Source: CBDVBD01 sp965372135
GTDB lineage: Bacteria; Electryoneota; RPQS01; CBDVBD01
Direction: 5' to 3'
Length of the DNA: 16,652 nt
Assembly (NCBI GenBank): GCA_965372135.1
Contig: CBDVBD010000062.1
Location: forward strand, 1 to 16,652
Part shown: positions 1 to 7,166 of the stretch, piece after piece
How positions within the stretch are numbered: position 1 is the first letter of the stretch
Layout: every line of letters starts with the position of its first letter
Position numbers and translations under genes: made by a program
The notes under the pieces: model-generated
Told to the model about the DNA's origin: nothing
What the model saw: the letters and a program-made list of their open reading frames with translations, nothing else
Database searches by the model: none

Positions 1-55
<55 letters not shown>

Positions 56-65
56 TACTTTATCT

Positions 66-521
66 CTAATTAGATGGTGCAATTTTCAAAATGAACATTA
101 ATATCCAAACAAGAACATAGGCAATAATAAATATCCGTACATATGTACGTGCCTCTACAAATTTAGCTTTCCAGCCTCGCTCCTTTATTTCTTGTCCAGC
201 CTTCGACATCAACTTCATTTGTAAGATATTTTCTATCTCGTGAATACGCTGCATTCTCTGTCTGGTGTAAAAAATGAATGTTTCCGTTATTCCCCACCAG
301 ACTACTACCAGCACAAAAGCTAATATCATTGTAGGAATTAACTGGGCTAATTCAGTAACTCTCGTACCATAAAAGAACAAACTAGTTGATAGCACTAGAA
401 ATATACTCCCTGTCCATGAATAGACAAGATTAGTATTGCTACGTTGGCTACTCATTGCCTCTTTGTATTCTTCTAGTAGTACAGCCTCGCTCGGATTATT
501 GTTTGTTTCGTTCTTGTTCAT
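66..521 (-). CDS. Uncharacterised 151-aa three-helix membrane protein inside the tRNA cluster
   Basis: I do not recognise this gene. The ATG at 519-521 is preceded by AAAGGAAGC, a good ribosome-binding site. The open frame continues upstream only because it translates through tRNA-Gly, so that extension is rejected. The product has a polar N-terminus (about 1-33), hydrophobic segments near 36-52, 59-80 and 127-147, and between the second and third a charged helix containing R-I-H-E-I-E-N-I-L that should lie at the membrane surface. It ends in TAG ten bases before tRNA-Thr(GGT). The gene and its flanks (56-585) are clearly more AT-rich than the cysS-purF side and use A/T-ending codons, which suggests acquisition from elsewhere. 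No catalytic motif is visible. It would be co-transcribed with the tRNAs unless it has its own promoter. Confidence 0.72.
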   Translation of the reverse strand: MNKNETNNNPSEAVLLEEYKEAMSSQRSNTNLVYSWTGSIFLVLSTSLFFYGTRVTELAQLIPTMILAFVLVVVWWGITETFIFYTRQRMQRIHEIENILQMKLMSKAGQEIKERGWKAKFVEARTYVRIFIIAYVLVWILMFILKIAPSN

Positions 522-585
522 GCTTCCTTTAATATGGTAAAGAACTGGCATTTGACGAAATATAACGACTTTTCTTCTATAGTTG

Positions 586-659
586 AGCGGGAAACGGGAT
601 TCGAACCCGCGACCCTCAGCTTGGAAGGCTGATGCTCTAGCCAACTGAGCTACTCCCGC
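586..659 (-). tRNA. tRNA-Gly(TCC)
   Basis: The 5' strand GCGGGAG pairs with TTCCCGC (one G-T pair). The D stem is GCTC/GAGC, the anticodon loop is TTCCAAG with anticodon TCC at 623-625, and the T arm carries GGTTCGAATCC. No CCA is encoded. It is third in the Thr-Tyr-Gly-Thr series. Confidence 0.97.
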
Positions 660-716
660 ATTCAATCATCCGATAACGGTCGGGGTCTAGCCCCCCTAAA
701 CCCTTACCCCTATTTG

Positions 717-799
717 TGGAGGCGGATGGATTTGAACCACCGTAGGCATTCGCCAACAGATTTACAGTCTGCCCCCTTTAGCCACTCGGGCACGCCTCC
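717..799 (-). tRNA. tRNA-Tyr(GTA), long variable arm
   Basis: The acceptor stem is GGAGGCG/CGCCTCC with discriminator A. The anticodon loop CTGTAAA gives anticodon GTA (763-765), and a long variable arm containing GGCGAATGCC marks a class II bacterial tRNA-Tyr. The T arm is GGTGG-TTCAAAT-CCATC. The spacer to tRNA-Thr(TGT) is 137 bases and to tRNA-Gly is 57 bases. Confidence 0.97.
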
Positions 800-936
800 A
801 TACACCCATGCATGAACAGATATTAACCCCAATTATGCATAACAAAACCCCGCATCGCCTATCACATTCCCCCCAATATATTGTAACATTCCGTATCGAC
901 GACGGGGCTTGAAAAAGTTACAAACTCAATCAGGCG

Positions 937-1010
937 AGCTGGCGAAGGGATTCGAACCCCCGACCGGCTGATTACAAATCAGCTGCTCTACCGAACTGAG
1001 CTACGCCAGC
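937..1010 (-). tRNA. tRNA-Thr(TGT)
   Basis: The acceptor stem is GCTGGCG/CGCCAGC. The anticodon stem GCTGA/TCAGC encloses TTTGTAA with anticodon TGT (974-976), and the T arm reads GGGGGTTCGAATCCC. It is the first tRNA of the cluster, about 120 bases downstream of the predicted start of transcription. Confidence 0.97.
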
Positions 1011-1046
1011 TTTTGCGGGAAATCCCAGGGATATACCACTTTTATA

Positions 1047-1068
1047 ATAAGTGTAATCATACACTTAT
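1047..1068 (-). other. Perfect hairpin in the leader of the tRNA transcript
   Basis: ATAAGTGTA and TACACTTAT form a perfect 9-base stem around a 4-base loop, 37 bases ahead of tRNA-Thr(TGT). It is not followed by a T run on the minus strand, so it is a poor intrinsic terminator. A role in leader processing or in partial termination of cysS transcripts is possible but unproven. Confidence 0.6.
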
Positions 1069-1135
1069 CGAAGAGAGCAGCCCGGGATACACCTCCCTTA
1101 TGCGGCGCACGGGCATCCGTAAATTACAGACAACA

Positions 1136-1186
1136 AATATAAATATTTATCTCTCGGAATGCAAGTATTTTTTTAACTTTTTTTTA
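1136..1186 (-). promoter_or_regulatory. Predicted tRNA-operon promoter with UP-like A tracts
   Basis: On the minus strand a TTGCAT element (1159-1164) is followed by a 17-base spacer and TATATT (1136-1141). Immediately upstream are two A tracts (AAAAAAAA and AAAAAAA) that start at the cysS stop codon, like the UP element of stable-RNA promoters. The -35 box matches the consensus at only three of six positions, which A-tract stimulation may offset. Predicted transcription starts near 1129. Confidence 0.62.
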
Positions 1187-2584
1187 CAACTTCTCACGAT
1201 GCCATATCGTTTCACCACCACGATCCTGAAGCACAATCCCTCGACTCTCCAATTCCTTGCGAATCCGATCCGCTTCTGACCAGTCTTTCTGCTTCCTGGC
1301 TTCGGTGCGCGCATCGATCAAAGCCTCTATTTCGGCATCGATATCTTCCACCTCAAACGAGATCACCCCCAACACCGTATCCAACTTCTTCAACATCCTC
1401 AATATCTCTTCCCCCTCCGCCGCCGACACCTTTTCTTCCGACATCCAAATATTCACCGCCTTCATCATACTGAACACCGCCCCCAATGCTGGAGCGATAT
1501 TCAAATCATCGTCCATCGCCGCTTCAAAATCAACCAACGTCTTGTCAAGCAATTCCTTGAGCGGTTCCCCCATTACCTTCCCTTTGGTATCCCGCACATT
1601 TTGCACGAAATTGTCGATCCGTTCCAATGTATTCGCCGCCGACTCCATAGTATCATCCCCAAAAATCAATCGCTGTCGGTAATGCACCGACATAAACGCA
1701 TATCGGATCGCCCTCGTTGAAAATCCTTGTTCGATCAAATCAGGAACAATAGTAATATTCCCCAACGACTTACTCATCTTTTCCTTTTCCAACACTAACC
1801 ACCGCGAATGCAGCCAATATCTCACAAACTGTTTCCCGGTCGCACTCTCAGACTGGGCGATCTCATTCTGATGGTGGGGAAAGATATTATCTTCACCGCC
1901 GGTATGGATGTCAAACGTTTCTCCCAAATACTTCATCGACATGGCGCTGCATTCGATATGCCATCCCGGGCGTCCCTTCCCGATATCGGTGTCCCAATAC
2001 ACTTCTCCGTCTTCTGGTGTCCAAGCCTTCCACAGCGCAAAATCCCTGGCGTCTTCCTTCTCGTATTCGTCGGAATCCACTCGAGCCCCAACCTTCAACG
2101 ATGACGGATCCAATCCCGCCAATTTGCCGTATTCCGGAAAACTGGCAATGCTGAAGTAGATGGAACCGTCCGATTCGTAAGTATGTCCCTTGTCATTCAG
2201 CGTCTTGATTAACTCCACCATCTCATCGATATGTTCCGTGGCACGGGGATAAATTTCCGCCCGCTCGATTCCCAGCGTATCCAAATCCTGAAAAAATCCG
2301 TCAATGTATTTTTGAGTAAATTCGTTAATCGGAATCCCTTCTTCTTGGCTTCGCTTAATGGTCTTATCATCCACATCGGTTAAGTTCATCACCTGTGTCA
2401 CCCGGTATCCTTTATACTTCAAATACCGCCGCAGGATGTCCTCAAACAGGTAGGTGCGAAAATTCCCGATATGAGCGTGGAAATATACCGTCGGACCACA
2501 GGTATACATCCGCACATGCCCCGGCTCCAACGGTTCGAACTCTTCCTTCCACCGGGTCATTGTATTGTAAAATTTCAACGCCAT
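1184..2584 (-). CDS. cysS: Cysteinyl-tRNA synthetase
   Basis: CysS charges tRNA-Cys in the cytoplasm in an ATP-dependent class I reaction. The 466 residues match the usual bacterial length of about 460. The class I signature is H-I-G-N at 38-41 and K-M-S-K-S at 269-273. The catalytic zinc ligands are C29 (in Y-T-C-G-P), C212 (in H-I-E-C-S), H237 and E241 (in F-P-H-H-Q-N-E), spaced as in the E. coli enzyme. The C-terminus has the anticodon-recognition helices and ends H-R-E-K-L. The ATG at 2582-2584 follows GAGGT at a spacing of four bases. It lies 42 bases after the phosphatidyltransferase gene and is the last protein gene of the purF operon. The tRNA cluster starts directly after it from its own promoter. 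Confidence 0.97.
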   Translation of the reverse strand: MALKFYNTMTRWKEEFEPLEPGHVRMYTCGPTVYFHAHIGNFRTYLFEDILRRYLKYKGYRVTQVMNLTDVDDKTIKRSQEEGIPINEFTQKYIDGFFQDLDTLGIERAEIYPRATEHIDEMVELIKTLNDKGHTYESDGSIYFSIASFPEYGKLAGLDPSSLKVGARVDSDEYEKEDARDFALWKAWTPEDGEVYWDTDIGKGRPGWHIECSAMSMKYLGETFDIHTGGEDNIFPHHQNEIAQSESATGKQFVRYWLHSRWLVLEKEKMSKSLGNITIVPDLIEQGFSTRAIRYAFMSVHYRQRLIFGDDTMESAANTLERIDNFVQNVRDTKGKVMGEPLKELLDKTLVDFEAAMDDDLNIAPALGAVFSMMKAVNIWMSEEKVSAAEGEEILRMLKKLDTVLGVISFEVEDIDAEIEALIDARTEARKQKDWSEADRIRKELESRGIVLQDRGGETIWHREKL

Positions 2585-2626
2585 ATAGACCTCATCTATC
2601 TAAACCGTCATAGATACCAATTGATA

Positions 2627-3307
2627 TCACTGCACCACTTCACGATCCTTTGCCAAATTCATCTCGGGTTCGGCGTGTATCATCTCTTCACCAGGAAAAT
2701 GCCCTTTTATCGTCCGACGAGCATACACTATCCCCGAAAGCAACACCATCACCGTCGATATCCATAACAGCACATCCATCCGAAACAGGAACAACCACCG
2801 GCTGCTGGGCATCCATTCCAACGTGTAGGATATCAACATCAACGCCAAGAAACAACTGGTCCACTTCCCCACCGTCATCGAACGGGGGATATGTTGGAAC
2901 CGCCCCAAGATATAGAATGTTCCGACTAAAATCAACAAATCCCTAAGCACCGTTAAACCCAAAAACCACCATGGGATCGGATACGTGCGCATGGGCAGCG
3001 CTAAGAATATTCCAATACTGAGTAAACAAACCTTATCCGACAACGGATCCAAAATCCTGCCCAATTGGGACCTTTGATTCAACCATCGTGCTGAGGCTCC
3101 ATCTAAATAATCGGTGAGCGCCGCTATGCCCATAAATATTACCGCCCACTCATTTCCGTTTTGTTCCGTCCCACGACGTAAAAAAATAAAAATTGGCACC
3201 AGTAGGAACACCCGGGAAAGGCTGAGCAAGTTGGAAATAGTCCAAATTTTCCATCCGAGATCACCGCGCTTATTCGATTGATTACCTGTAATAATTCCCT
3301 CCGTCAT
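2627..3307 (-). CDS. pgsA: CDP-alcohol phosphatidyltransferase (PgsA-like)
   Basis: Enzymes of this family move a phosphatidyl group (or another lipid phosphate group) from a CDP-activated lipid onto an alcohol, typically glycerol 3-phosphate, at the inner membrane. The complete signature D-x2-D-G-x2-A-R-x8-G-x3-D-x3-D runs from D66 to D91 with no missing residue. The opening N-L-L-S-L-S-R-V followed by L-V-P-I-F is typical of PgsA, and several hydrophobic segments follow over the 226 residues. The ATG overlaps the reductase stop in an ATGA (3304-3307) and is preceded by GAGGGTG, so translation is probably coupled. In an ordinary bacterium this would be phosphatidylglycerophosphate synthase. 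Its position directly behind a UbiA enzyme and a prenyl reductase leaves open that its natural substrate is a CDP-activated prenyl ether lipid; sequence alone cannot decide. Confidence 0.85.
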   Translation of the reverse strand: MTEGIITGNQSNKRGDLGWKIWTISNLLSLSRVFLLVPIFIFLRRGTEQNGNEWAVIFMGIAALTDYLDGASARWLNQRSQLGRILDPLSDKVCLLSIGIFLALPMRTYPIPWWFLGLTVLRDLLILVGTFYILGRFQHIPRSMTVGKWTSCFLALMLISYTLEWMPSSRWLFLFRMDVLLWISTVMVLLSGIVYARRTIKGHFPGEEMIHAEPEMNLAKDREVVQ

Positions 3308-4476
3308 GTAAACACCCTCATTACATCAACCCAAATTGATGGAGTTCTTATAAATGCCGTCTTGAACAACGTCACGAAATCCCGGTCGGCTGCCGGCAGT
3401 TTCACTAAAGAATACGCGGTGCGATTCAACGACCGGTCACTAAGCCTAAAAGCTACCCTTTTAATCCGGTACAGCACAAGGTGTTCTTTCCCGCCGGTTT
3501 TATCCCATCGCGCCGGATATGTCTTCAACCCCTCCCGGGACACATCACCGGCTCGAATCGCTTCTGCAGCCACCTCTCCGGCAATCTGACCCGCCGTCAG
3601 GGCGGAAATTATTCCCCCGCCTGTCAGCGGATTTACCTGCCGTGCCGCATCACCTGCCAACATCAACCCTGGCGCGGTAATCTGCTTCAACGTCGGCGCA
3701 CATGGCACCCCTCCCGCCACTTCGTTTAACACCGTGTAACGATCAAAATACTTGGCGACAAACTGCCGAAAATATTTTCGAGCTGACTCATTCCTCCCGT
3801 TATCACCCGAAATCCCCACCCCCACATTGGCAGTCCGGTTCCCCTTGGGGAAGATCCAACCATACCCGCCGGGGGCAATCTTATTGCCAAAATACAACTC
3901 ACAGCTTTCCTGATCAACATCCACATTCGCCAATGTCATCTGATAGCAAACATCCATATCCTTCGGCGCAACATGAGTCTTGATCCCCGCCATCCGCCCC
4001 ACACGGGATTCCACTCCATCCGCTCCCACCACAATTCGCGATGCGATAGATAGTTCCCGTCCCTGCCGAACCATCCGCACTCCGGTCACCGTGCCGTTGG
4101 ACATTTCCAATCCGCACACATAAGTCCGAGTCCATAGCTCAGCTCCCGCTTTCCCAGCCCGACGCGCCAATTCAGCATCGAATAATCGTCGGTCAAGAAT
4201 ACCCCCTAAACCATCGGTATAAATCAGGACCTTCGTTCCATCCGGAGCCACCATCTTTAAATACTTGGTTTGATGGGATACCCACCGCTCATCGATGGGC
4301 AAAAATCGTGTCAATTCCTTCAAGCTGGTGGCTTCCCCGCACCGCACCGGTATCCCGACTTCCCGGTCCTTTTCCAACAACAGCACCGACATCCCCGCTT
4401 CGGCTGCCTTCCAAGCACACATTGATCCCGCCGGTCCAGCCCCTACTACTATCACATCGTATCGTTGCCCGGTCAT
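3304..4476 (-). CDS. Geranylgeranyl reductase family FAD-dependent oxidoreductase
   Basis: Members of this family reduce double bonds of geranylgeranyl chains in archaeal lipids, chlorophylls and quinones. The 390 residues show the FAD-binding G-A-G-P-A-G-S at 12-18, the family mark P-V-R-C-G-E-A at 43-49, G-A-D-G-V-E-S-R at 151-158, Y-G-W-I-F-P-K-G at 205-212 followed by N-V-G-V-G, and the second flavin motif G-D-A-A-R-Q-V-N-P-L-T-G-G-G at 275-288. The ATG at 4474-4476 is chosen because GGAGG lies seven bases upstream and because it overlaps the ferredoxin stop as ATGA. A frame opening at 4569 would add a glycine-rich, unrelated N-terminus. The ferredoxin just upstream is a likely electron donor, as reported for the Methanosarcina acetivorans enzyme. 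Substrate and extent of reduction are unknown. Confidence 0.93.
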   Translation of the reverse strand: MTGQRYDVIVVGAGPAGSMCAWKAAEAGMSVLLLEKDREVGIPVRCGEATSLKELTRFLPIDERWVSHQTKYLKMVAPDGTKVLIYTDGLGGILDRRLFDAELARRAGKAGAELWTRTYVCGLEMSNGTVTGVRMVRQGRELSIASRIVVGADGVESRVGRMAGIKTHVAPKDMDVCYQMTLANVDVDQESCELYFGNKIAPGGYGWIFPKGNRTANVGVGISGDNGRNESARKYFRQFVAKYFDRYTVLNEVAGGVPCAPTLKQITAPGLMLAGDAARQVNPLTGGGIISALTAGQIAGEVAAEAIRAGDVSREGLKTYPARWDKTGGKEHLVLYRIKRVAFRLSDRSLNRTAYSLVKLPAADRDFVTLFKTAFIRTPSIWVDVMRVFT

Positions 4477-4703
4477 ACCCTGTCCTCCACCGCATCCAAT
4501 TCCCCAGCCGCCCGGAAAACCAGCGCCTCCACCGGACACGAATACACACAGTTCATACACCGGGTACACACATCATCATCGATCGACAACCGGTACTCCA
4601 TCAGCTCGATACAATCCACCGGACACACCGCCACGCAGGCCCCACAAAAATCACAACAGTCCGGCTTGAGCAAAACCTTCCCGTCAGGAACCTTTTTCGC
4701 CAT
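4473..4703 (-). CDS. 2[4Fe-4S] ferredoxin, likely redox partner of the prenyl reductase
   Basis: A 76-residue protein with two complete cluster motifs: C17-x2-C20-x2-C23-x3-C27-P and C46-x2-C49-x2-C52-x3-C56-P. This is the bacterial 2[4Fe-4S] fold, a low-potential soluble electron carrier. The short acidic C-terminal tail adds no further domain. The ATG at 4701-4703 has AGGAG eight bases upstream. The gene overlaps the end of the UbiA gene by 20 bases, and its TGA forms the ATGA start of the reductase gene, so the two products are probably made in fixed proportion. The arrangement ferredoxin then geranylgeranyl reductase parallels the archaeal case in which the ferredoxin feeds the reductase. 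General metabolic roles cannot be excluded. Confidence 0.94.
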   Translation of the reverse strand: MAKKVPDGKVLLKPDCCDFCGACVAVCPVDCIELMEYRLSIDDDVCTRCMNCVYSCPVEALVFRAAGELDAVEDRV

Positions 4704-5622
4704 CCTTGTTCTCCTGATCGATCACTAAACTGGGGTATATCACACCAAACCGCCTGGAATGATACACCCTTGCCAATAGGTAATATCCCACCATCAATAC
4801 CAGAAACCCCGGATAATGACATCCCACTAATAGCGCCAAAATAAAAATCGACCACTTGACAGCTAACATTACCGGCTGAAGCTGCTTCTTTACCAACGCA
4901 TAGAAAAACAACGGCATCGAAAGTAACGCCGCCCACCCAATCACCCAATCCCCCATCAACATCCCCAACACCATGGAAACAGTCACCCCGACACAACCCA
5001 ACAACAACGTCGGAGTCATCCCATACTCAACCGCAAACGTCCGCTTCCCCACCGCCTGATCGCCGGCAATATCCGGAATCGTCGTCCACAGCGATGTTGC
5101 CGCAAACGCAAACAGATACGGCACCATACCCACCATCACCCCCCCACTCATACCACCACCGGCTTCCGCACCCGCCCAAAACGCCAATCCCCCGCCCAAT
5201 ATCGCGACCGCAATCCCCCAAAACGGATGATCCTTCCAAACGAACGGCGGGTAATTGTACATGCCCCCGGTAATCAACAACGCCCCCAAAATAATCGCCA
5301 AAAATCCCCAAGAAATCAGCGCAGCACCCAGGATCGAAAATACTACCAGCCCATACACTTCATACCATGCCGCCGGTACCGAAAATATTTCCTGTGAAAA
5401 ATACGGCAGCTTCCGGTTGATCCGGTCCGTCCCCACATCCCTGAGCTGGTTGACCAAGTAAATCACCCCCATTGCGGCGCCGGTAATCACCATCGCCCAT
5501 ACAATCCGGAAACCCCCACTACCCCTGTCCGACAACCGTGCCCCAGCTAAAAACAACGTCCAACAGGGGAAGAACAGCGTCGGGCGCAACACAAATAACG
5601 AATCTAACCACTTCCAATTCAT
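4684..5622 (-). CDS. UbiA-family prenyltransferase
   Basis: UbiA enzymes are polytopic membrane proteins that transfer a polyprenyl chain from its diphosphate to an acceptor (a quinone ring, chlorophyllide, haem or geranylgeranylglyceryl phosphate). Both Mg-binding aspartate motifs are intact: N58-Q-L-R-D62-V-G-T-D66 and D184-I-A-G-D188, the latter followed by G-K-R-T. The loop Y-N-Y-P-P-F-V-W-K (122-130) is also family-typical. About eight to nine hydrophobic segments fill the 312 residues. Its ATG overlaps the purF stop as ATGA (5619-5622), with no strong ribosome-binding site, which fits coupled translation. Together with the reductase and the CDP-alcohol transferase downstream, the best guess is a digeranylgeranylglyceryl-phosphate-synthase-like role; a quinone or other prenylated acceptor is the alternative. 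Confidence 0.9.
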   Translation of the reverse strand: MNWKWLDSLFVLRPTLFFPCWTLFLAGARLSDRGSGGFRIVWAMVITGAAMGVIYLVNQLRDVGTDRINRKLPYFSQEIFSVPAAWYEVYGLVVFSILGAALISWGFLAIILGALLITGGMYNYPPFVWKDHPFWGIAVAILGGGLAFWAGAEAGGGMSGGVMVGMVPYLFAFAATSLWTTIPDIAGDQAVGKRTFAVEYGMTPTLLLGCVGVTVSMVLGMLMGDWVIGWAALLSMPLFFYALVKKQLQPVMLAVKWSIFILALLVGCHYPGFLVLMVGYYLLARVYHSRRFGVIYPSLVIDQENKDGEKGS

Positions 5623-7106
5623 AACAACTTCGGAATTGGGGGTTCCGCATCAGGAGTATCGGTGCCGGATCGATCTTCCAGCCGGTACTTGTCATTTCCC
5701 TCCGTATTCGGCAACGGATACTCGCCGGTATAACACGCGGTACAATATCCGTGATTCTCCTCCGGCATCGACTCCAACAGCTTCTCCACCGACAAGTATC
5801 CCAAACTGTCGGCGTCCAAAAACTCCCGAATCTCCTCCACACTGTGCCAGGCGGCGATCAACTCCCCCCTGGTGGGGAAATCCATCCCGTAAAAACACGG
5901 ATACCGAATCGGCGGACACGACACCCTGACATGCACTTCCTTCGCCCCTGCCTGCCGGACCATCCGCGTCAACTTCCTCAATGTCGTCCCCCGCACGATG
6001 GAATCCTCCACGATCACCACCCGGCGCTTATTCAACACCCCGCCCACCGCATTGAACTTGATCCGCACATTCAAATCACGCATCGGCTGATAGGGATGAA
6101 TAAAAGTACGCCCGACGTAGTGATTACGAATCAGCCCGATCTCGAAAGGAATCCCTGAACGAGTAGCGTACCCCAAAGCCGCCGTGTTCGACGAGTCCGG
6201 AACCGAAATCACAATATCACCGTCCACCGACTGTTCCTCCGCTAAAAACTTCCCGATTTTCCGGCGGGTCTTATCCACGAAATCCCCGAATATCCGGCTG
6301 TCGGGGCGGGAAAAGTACACAAATTCAAAAATACACTGGTGCAGCGTAGGATTAGGATCATATTGCATCGAATCCACCCCGCCCTTATCCACATGAATTA
6401 ATTCCCCGGGTTTAACATCCCGCTGCACTGTGGCGCCAATCAAATCCAGCGCACACGATTCCGATGCAAACACCACCGCATCCCCCAATGTTCCCATAAT
6501 CAACGGTCGAAATCCGTGCGGATCACGCACCACCACCAACTCATCCCGGGTCATAAAAACTAGACAATACGCCCCCCGAACCCGCTGCAACGCATCCAAT
6601 ATCCGATCCACCAATCGAGGTTTCCGGCTGCGCGCAATCAGATGAATCAGGATTTCGCTGTCCGACGACGTGGCGAAAATCGACCCCTCCTGCTCCAACT
6701 CTTGCCGCAATTCCCGGGTATTGGTCATATTCCCGTTATGCGCCACTGCTAAAGGACCGTCCTTGGTAGTGACCAGAATTGGCTGTATATTAGCAACCTT
6801 GGTCGATCCGGTAGTGGAATACCGGTTATGCCCAATCGCCATGGAACCCTTTAACGATTCCAATATATTGCGATCCGCGAACACATCCGACACCAATCCC
6901 ATTCCCAAATGCTTATGCACCGACCGCCCGTCGGTGGAAATTATCCCGGCGCTCTCCTGTCCCCGGTGCTGCAAGGCATACAATCCCATATAGGTCAATG
7001 ATGCAGCCTGGGCATTCCCATAAATGCCGAAAATCCCACAGTGATCCGCCGGACGATCGGAGGTCGGCAGGCACCCTAACATGTTATTATCTCTGGGAAT
7101 TATCAC
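5619..7106 (-). CDS. purF: Amidophosphoribosyltransferase (glutamine PRPP amidotransferase)
   Basis: PurF makes phosphoribosylamine from PRPP and glutamine, the first committed step of purine synthesis. I place the start at the GTG 7104-7106, because GGAG lies eight bases upstream and the TTG at 7139 sits inside the promoter -10 box; an ATG at 7082 is a second choice. With the GTG the product has 495 residues. C23 in D-H-C-G-I-F-G is the catalytic nucleophile, exposed after removal of a propeptide. Other marks are G-H-N-R-Y-S-T-T-G, H-N-G-N, and the PRPP loop V-V-I-V-E-D-S-I-V-R-G-T-T (363-375). C258, C404, C455 and C458 match the four [4Fe-4S] ligands of the Bacillus subtilis enzyme, so this is the cluster-containing type. 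It is the first gene of the operon; no other purine gene is near. Confidence 0.97.
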   Translation of the reverse strand: MIIPRDNNMLGCLPTSDRPADHCGIFGIYGNAQAASLTYMGLYALQHRGQESAGIISTDGRSVHKHLGMGLVSDVFADRNILESLKGSMAIGHNRYSTTGSTKVANIQPILVTTKDGPLAVAHNGNMTNTRELRQELEQEGSIFATSSDSEILIHLIARSRKPRLVDRILDALQRVRGAYCLVFMTRDELVVVRDPHGFRPLIMGTLGDAVVFASESCALDLIGATVQRDVKPGELIHVDKGGVDSMQYDPNPTLHQCIFEFVYFSRPDSRIFGDFVDKTRRKIGKFLAEEQSVDGDIVISVPDSSNTAALGYATRSGIPFEIGLIRNHYVGRTFIHPYQPMRDLNVRIKFNAVGGVLNKRRVVIVEDSIVRGTTLRKLTRMVRQAGAKEVHVRVSCPPIRYPCFYGMDFPTRGELIAAWHSVEEIREFLDADSLGYLSVEKLLESMPEENHGYCTACYTGEYPLPNTEGNDKYRLEDRSGTDTPDAEPPIPKLL

Positions 7107-7137
7107 TGATTTCTCTCCAAAGTGACTCAAAATATAC

Positions 7138-7166
7138 AATATATGTTATTTTCTCCTTGATGTCAA
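7138..7166 (-). promoter_or_regulatory. Sigma-70-type promoter of the purF operon
   Basis: On the minus strand TTGACA (7161-7166, perfect -35) is followed by exactly 17 bases and TATATT (7138-7143). Transcription should start near 7131, leaving a leader of about 25 bases that holds the GGAG ribosome-binding site of the GTG start. No purine operator or riboswitch fold is evident in so short a leader. Confidence 0.82.

Noticed and set aside
56..585. Integrase-type attachment sites flanking the inserted gene
   Set aside because: I found no duplicated tRNA 3' end or direct repeat at the two borders.
522..665. Upstream extension of the 151-residue membrane protein into tRNA-Gly
   Set aside because: The extra residues are a translation of the tRNA-Gly gene itself, and the internal ATG at 521 has a good ribosome-binding site.
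1013..1279. 88-codon frame on the plus strand over the tRNA leader and cysS end
   Set aside because: It overlaps the end of cysS and the promoter region on the opposite strand, and its composition reflects A/T tracts.
4477..4569. Longer start for the geranylgeranyl reductase
   Set aside because: It would overlap most of the second cluster motif of the ferredoxin gene, has no family similarity and lacks a ribosome-binding site, whereas the ATG at 4476 has GGAGG and an ATGA overlap.
4308..4844. 178-codon frame on the plus strand
   Set aside because: It is antisense to the reductase, ferredoxin and ubiA genes, is rich in low-complexity histidine/proline codons and has no protein-like features.
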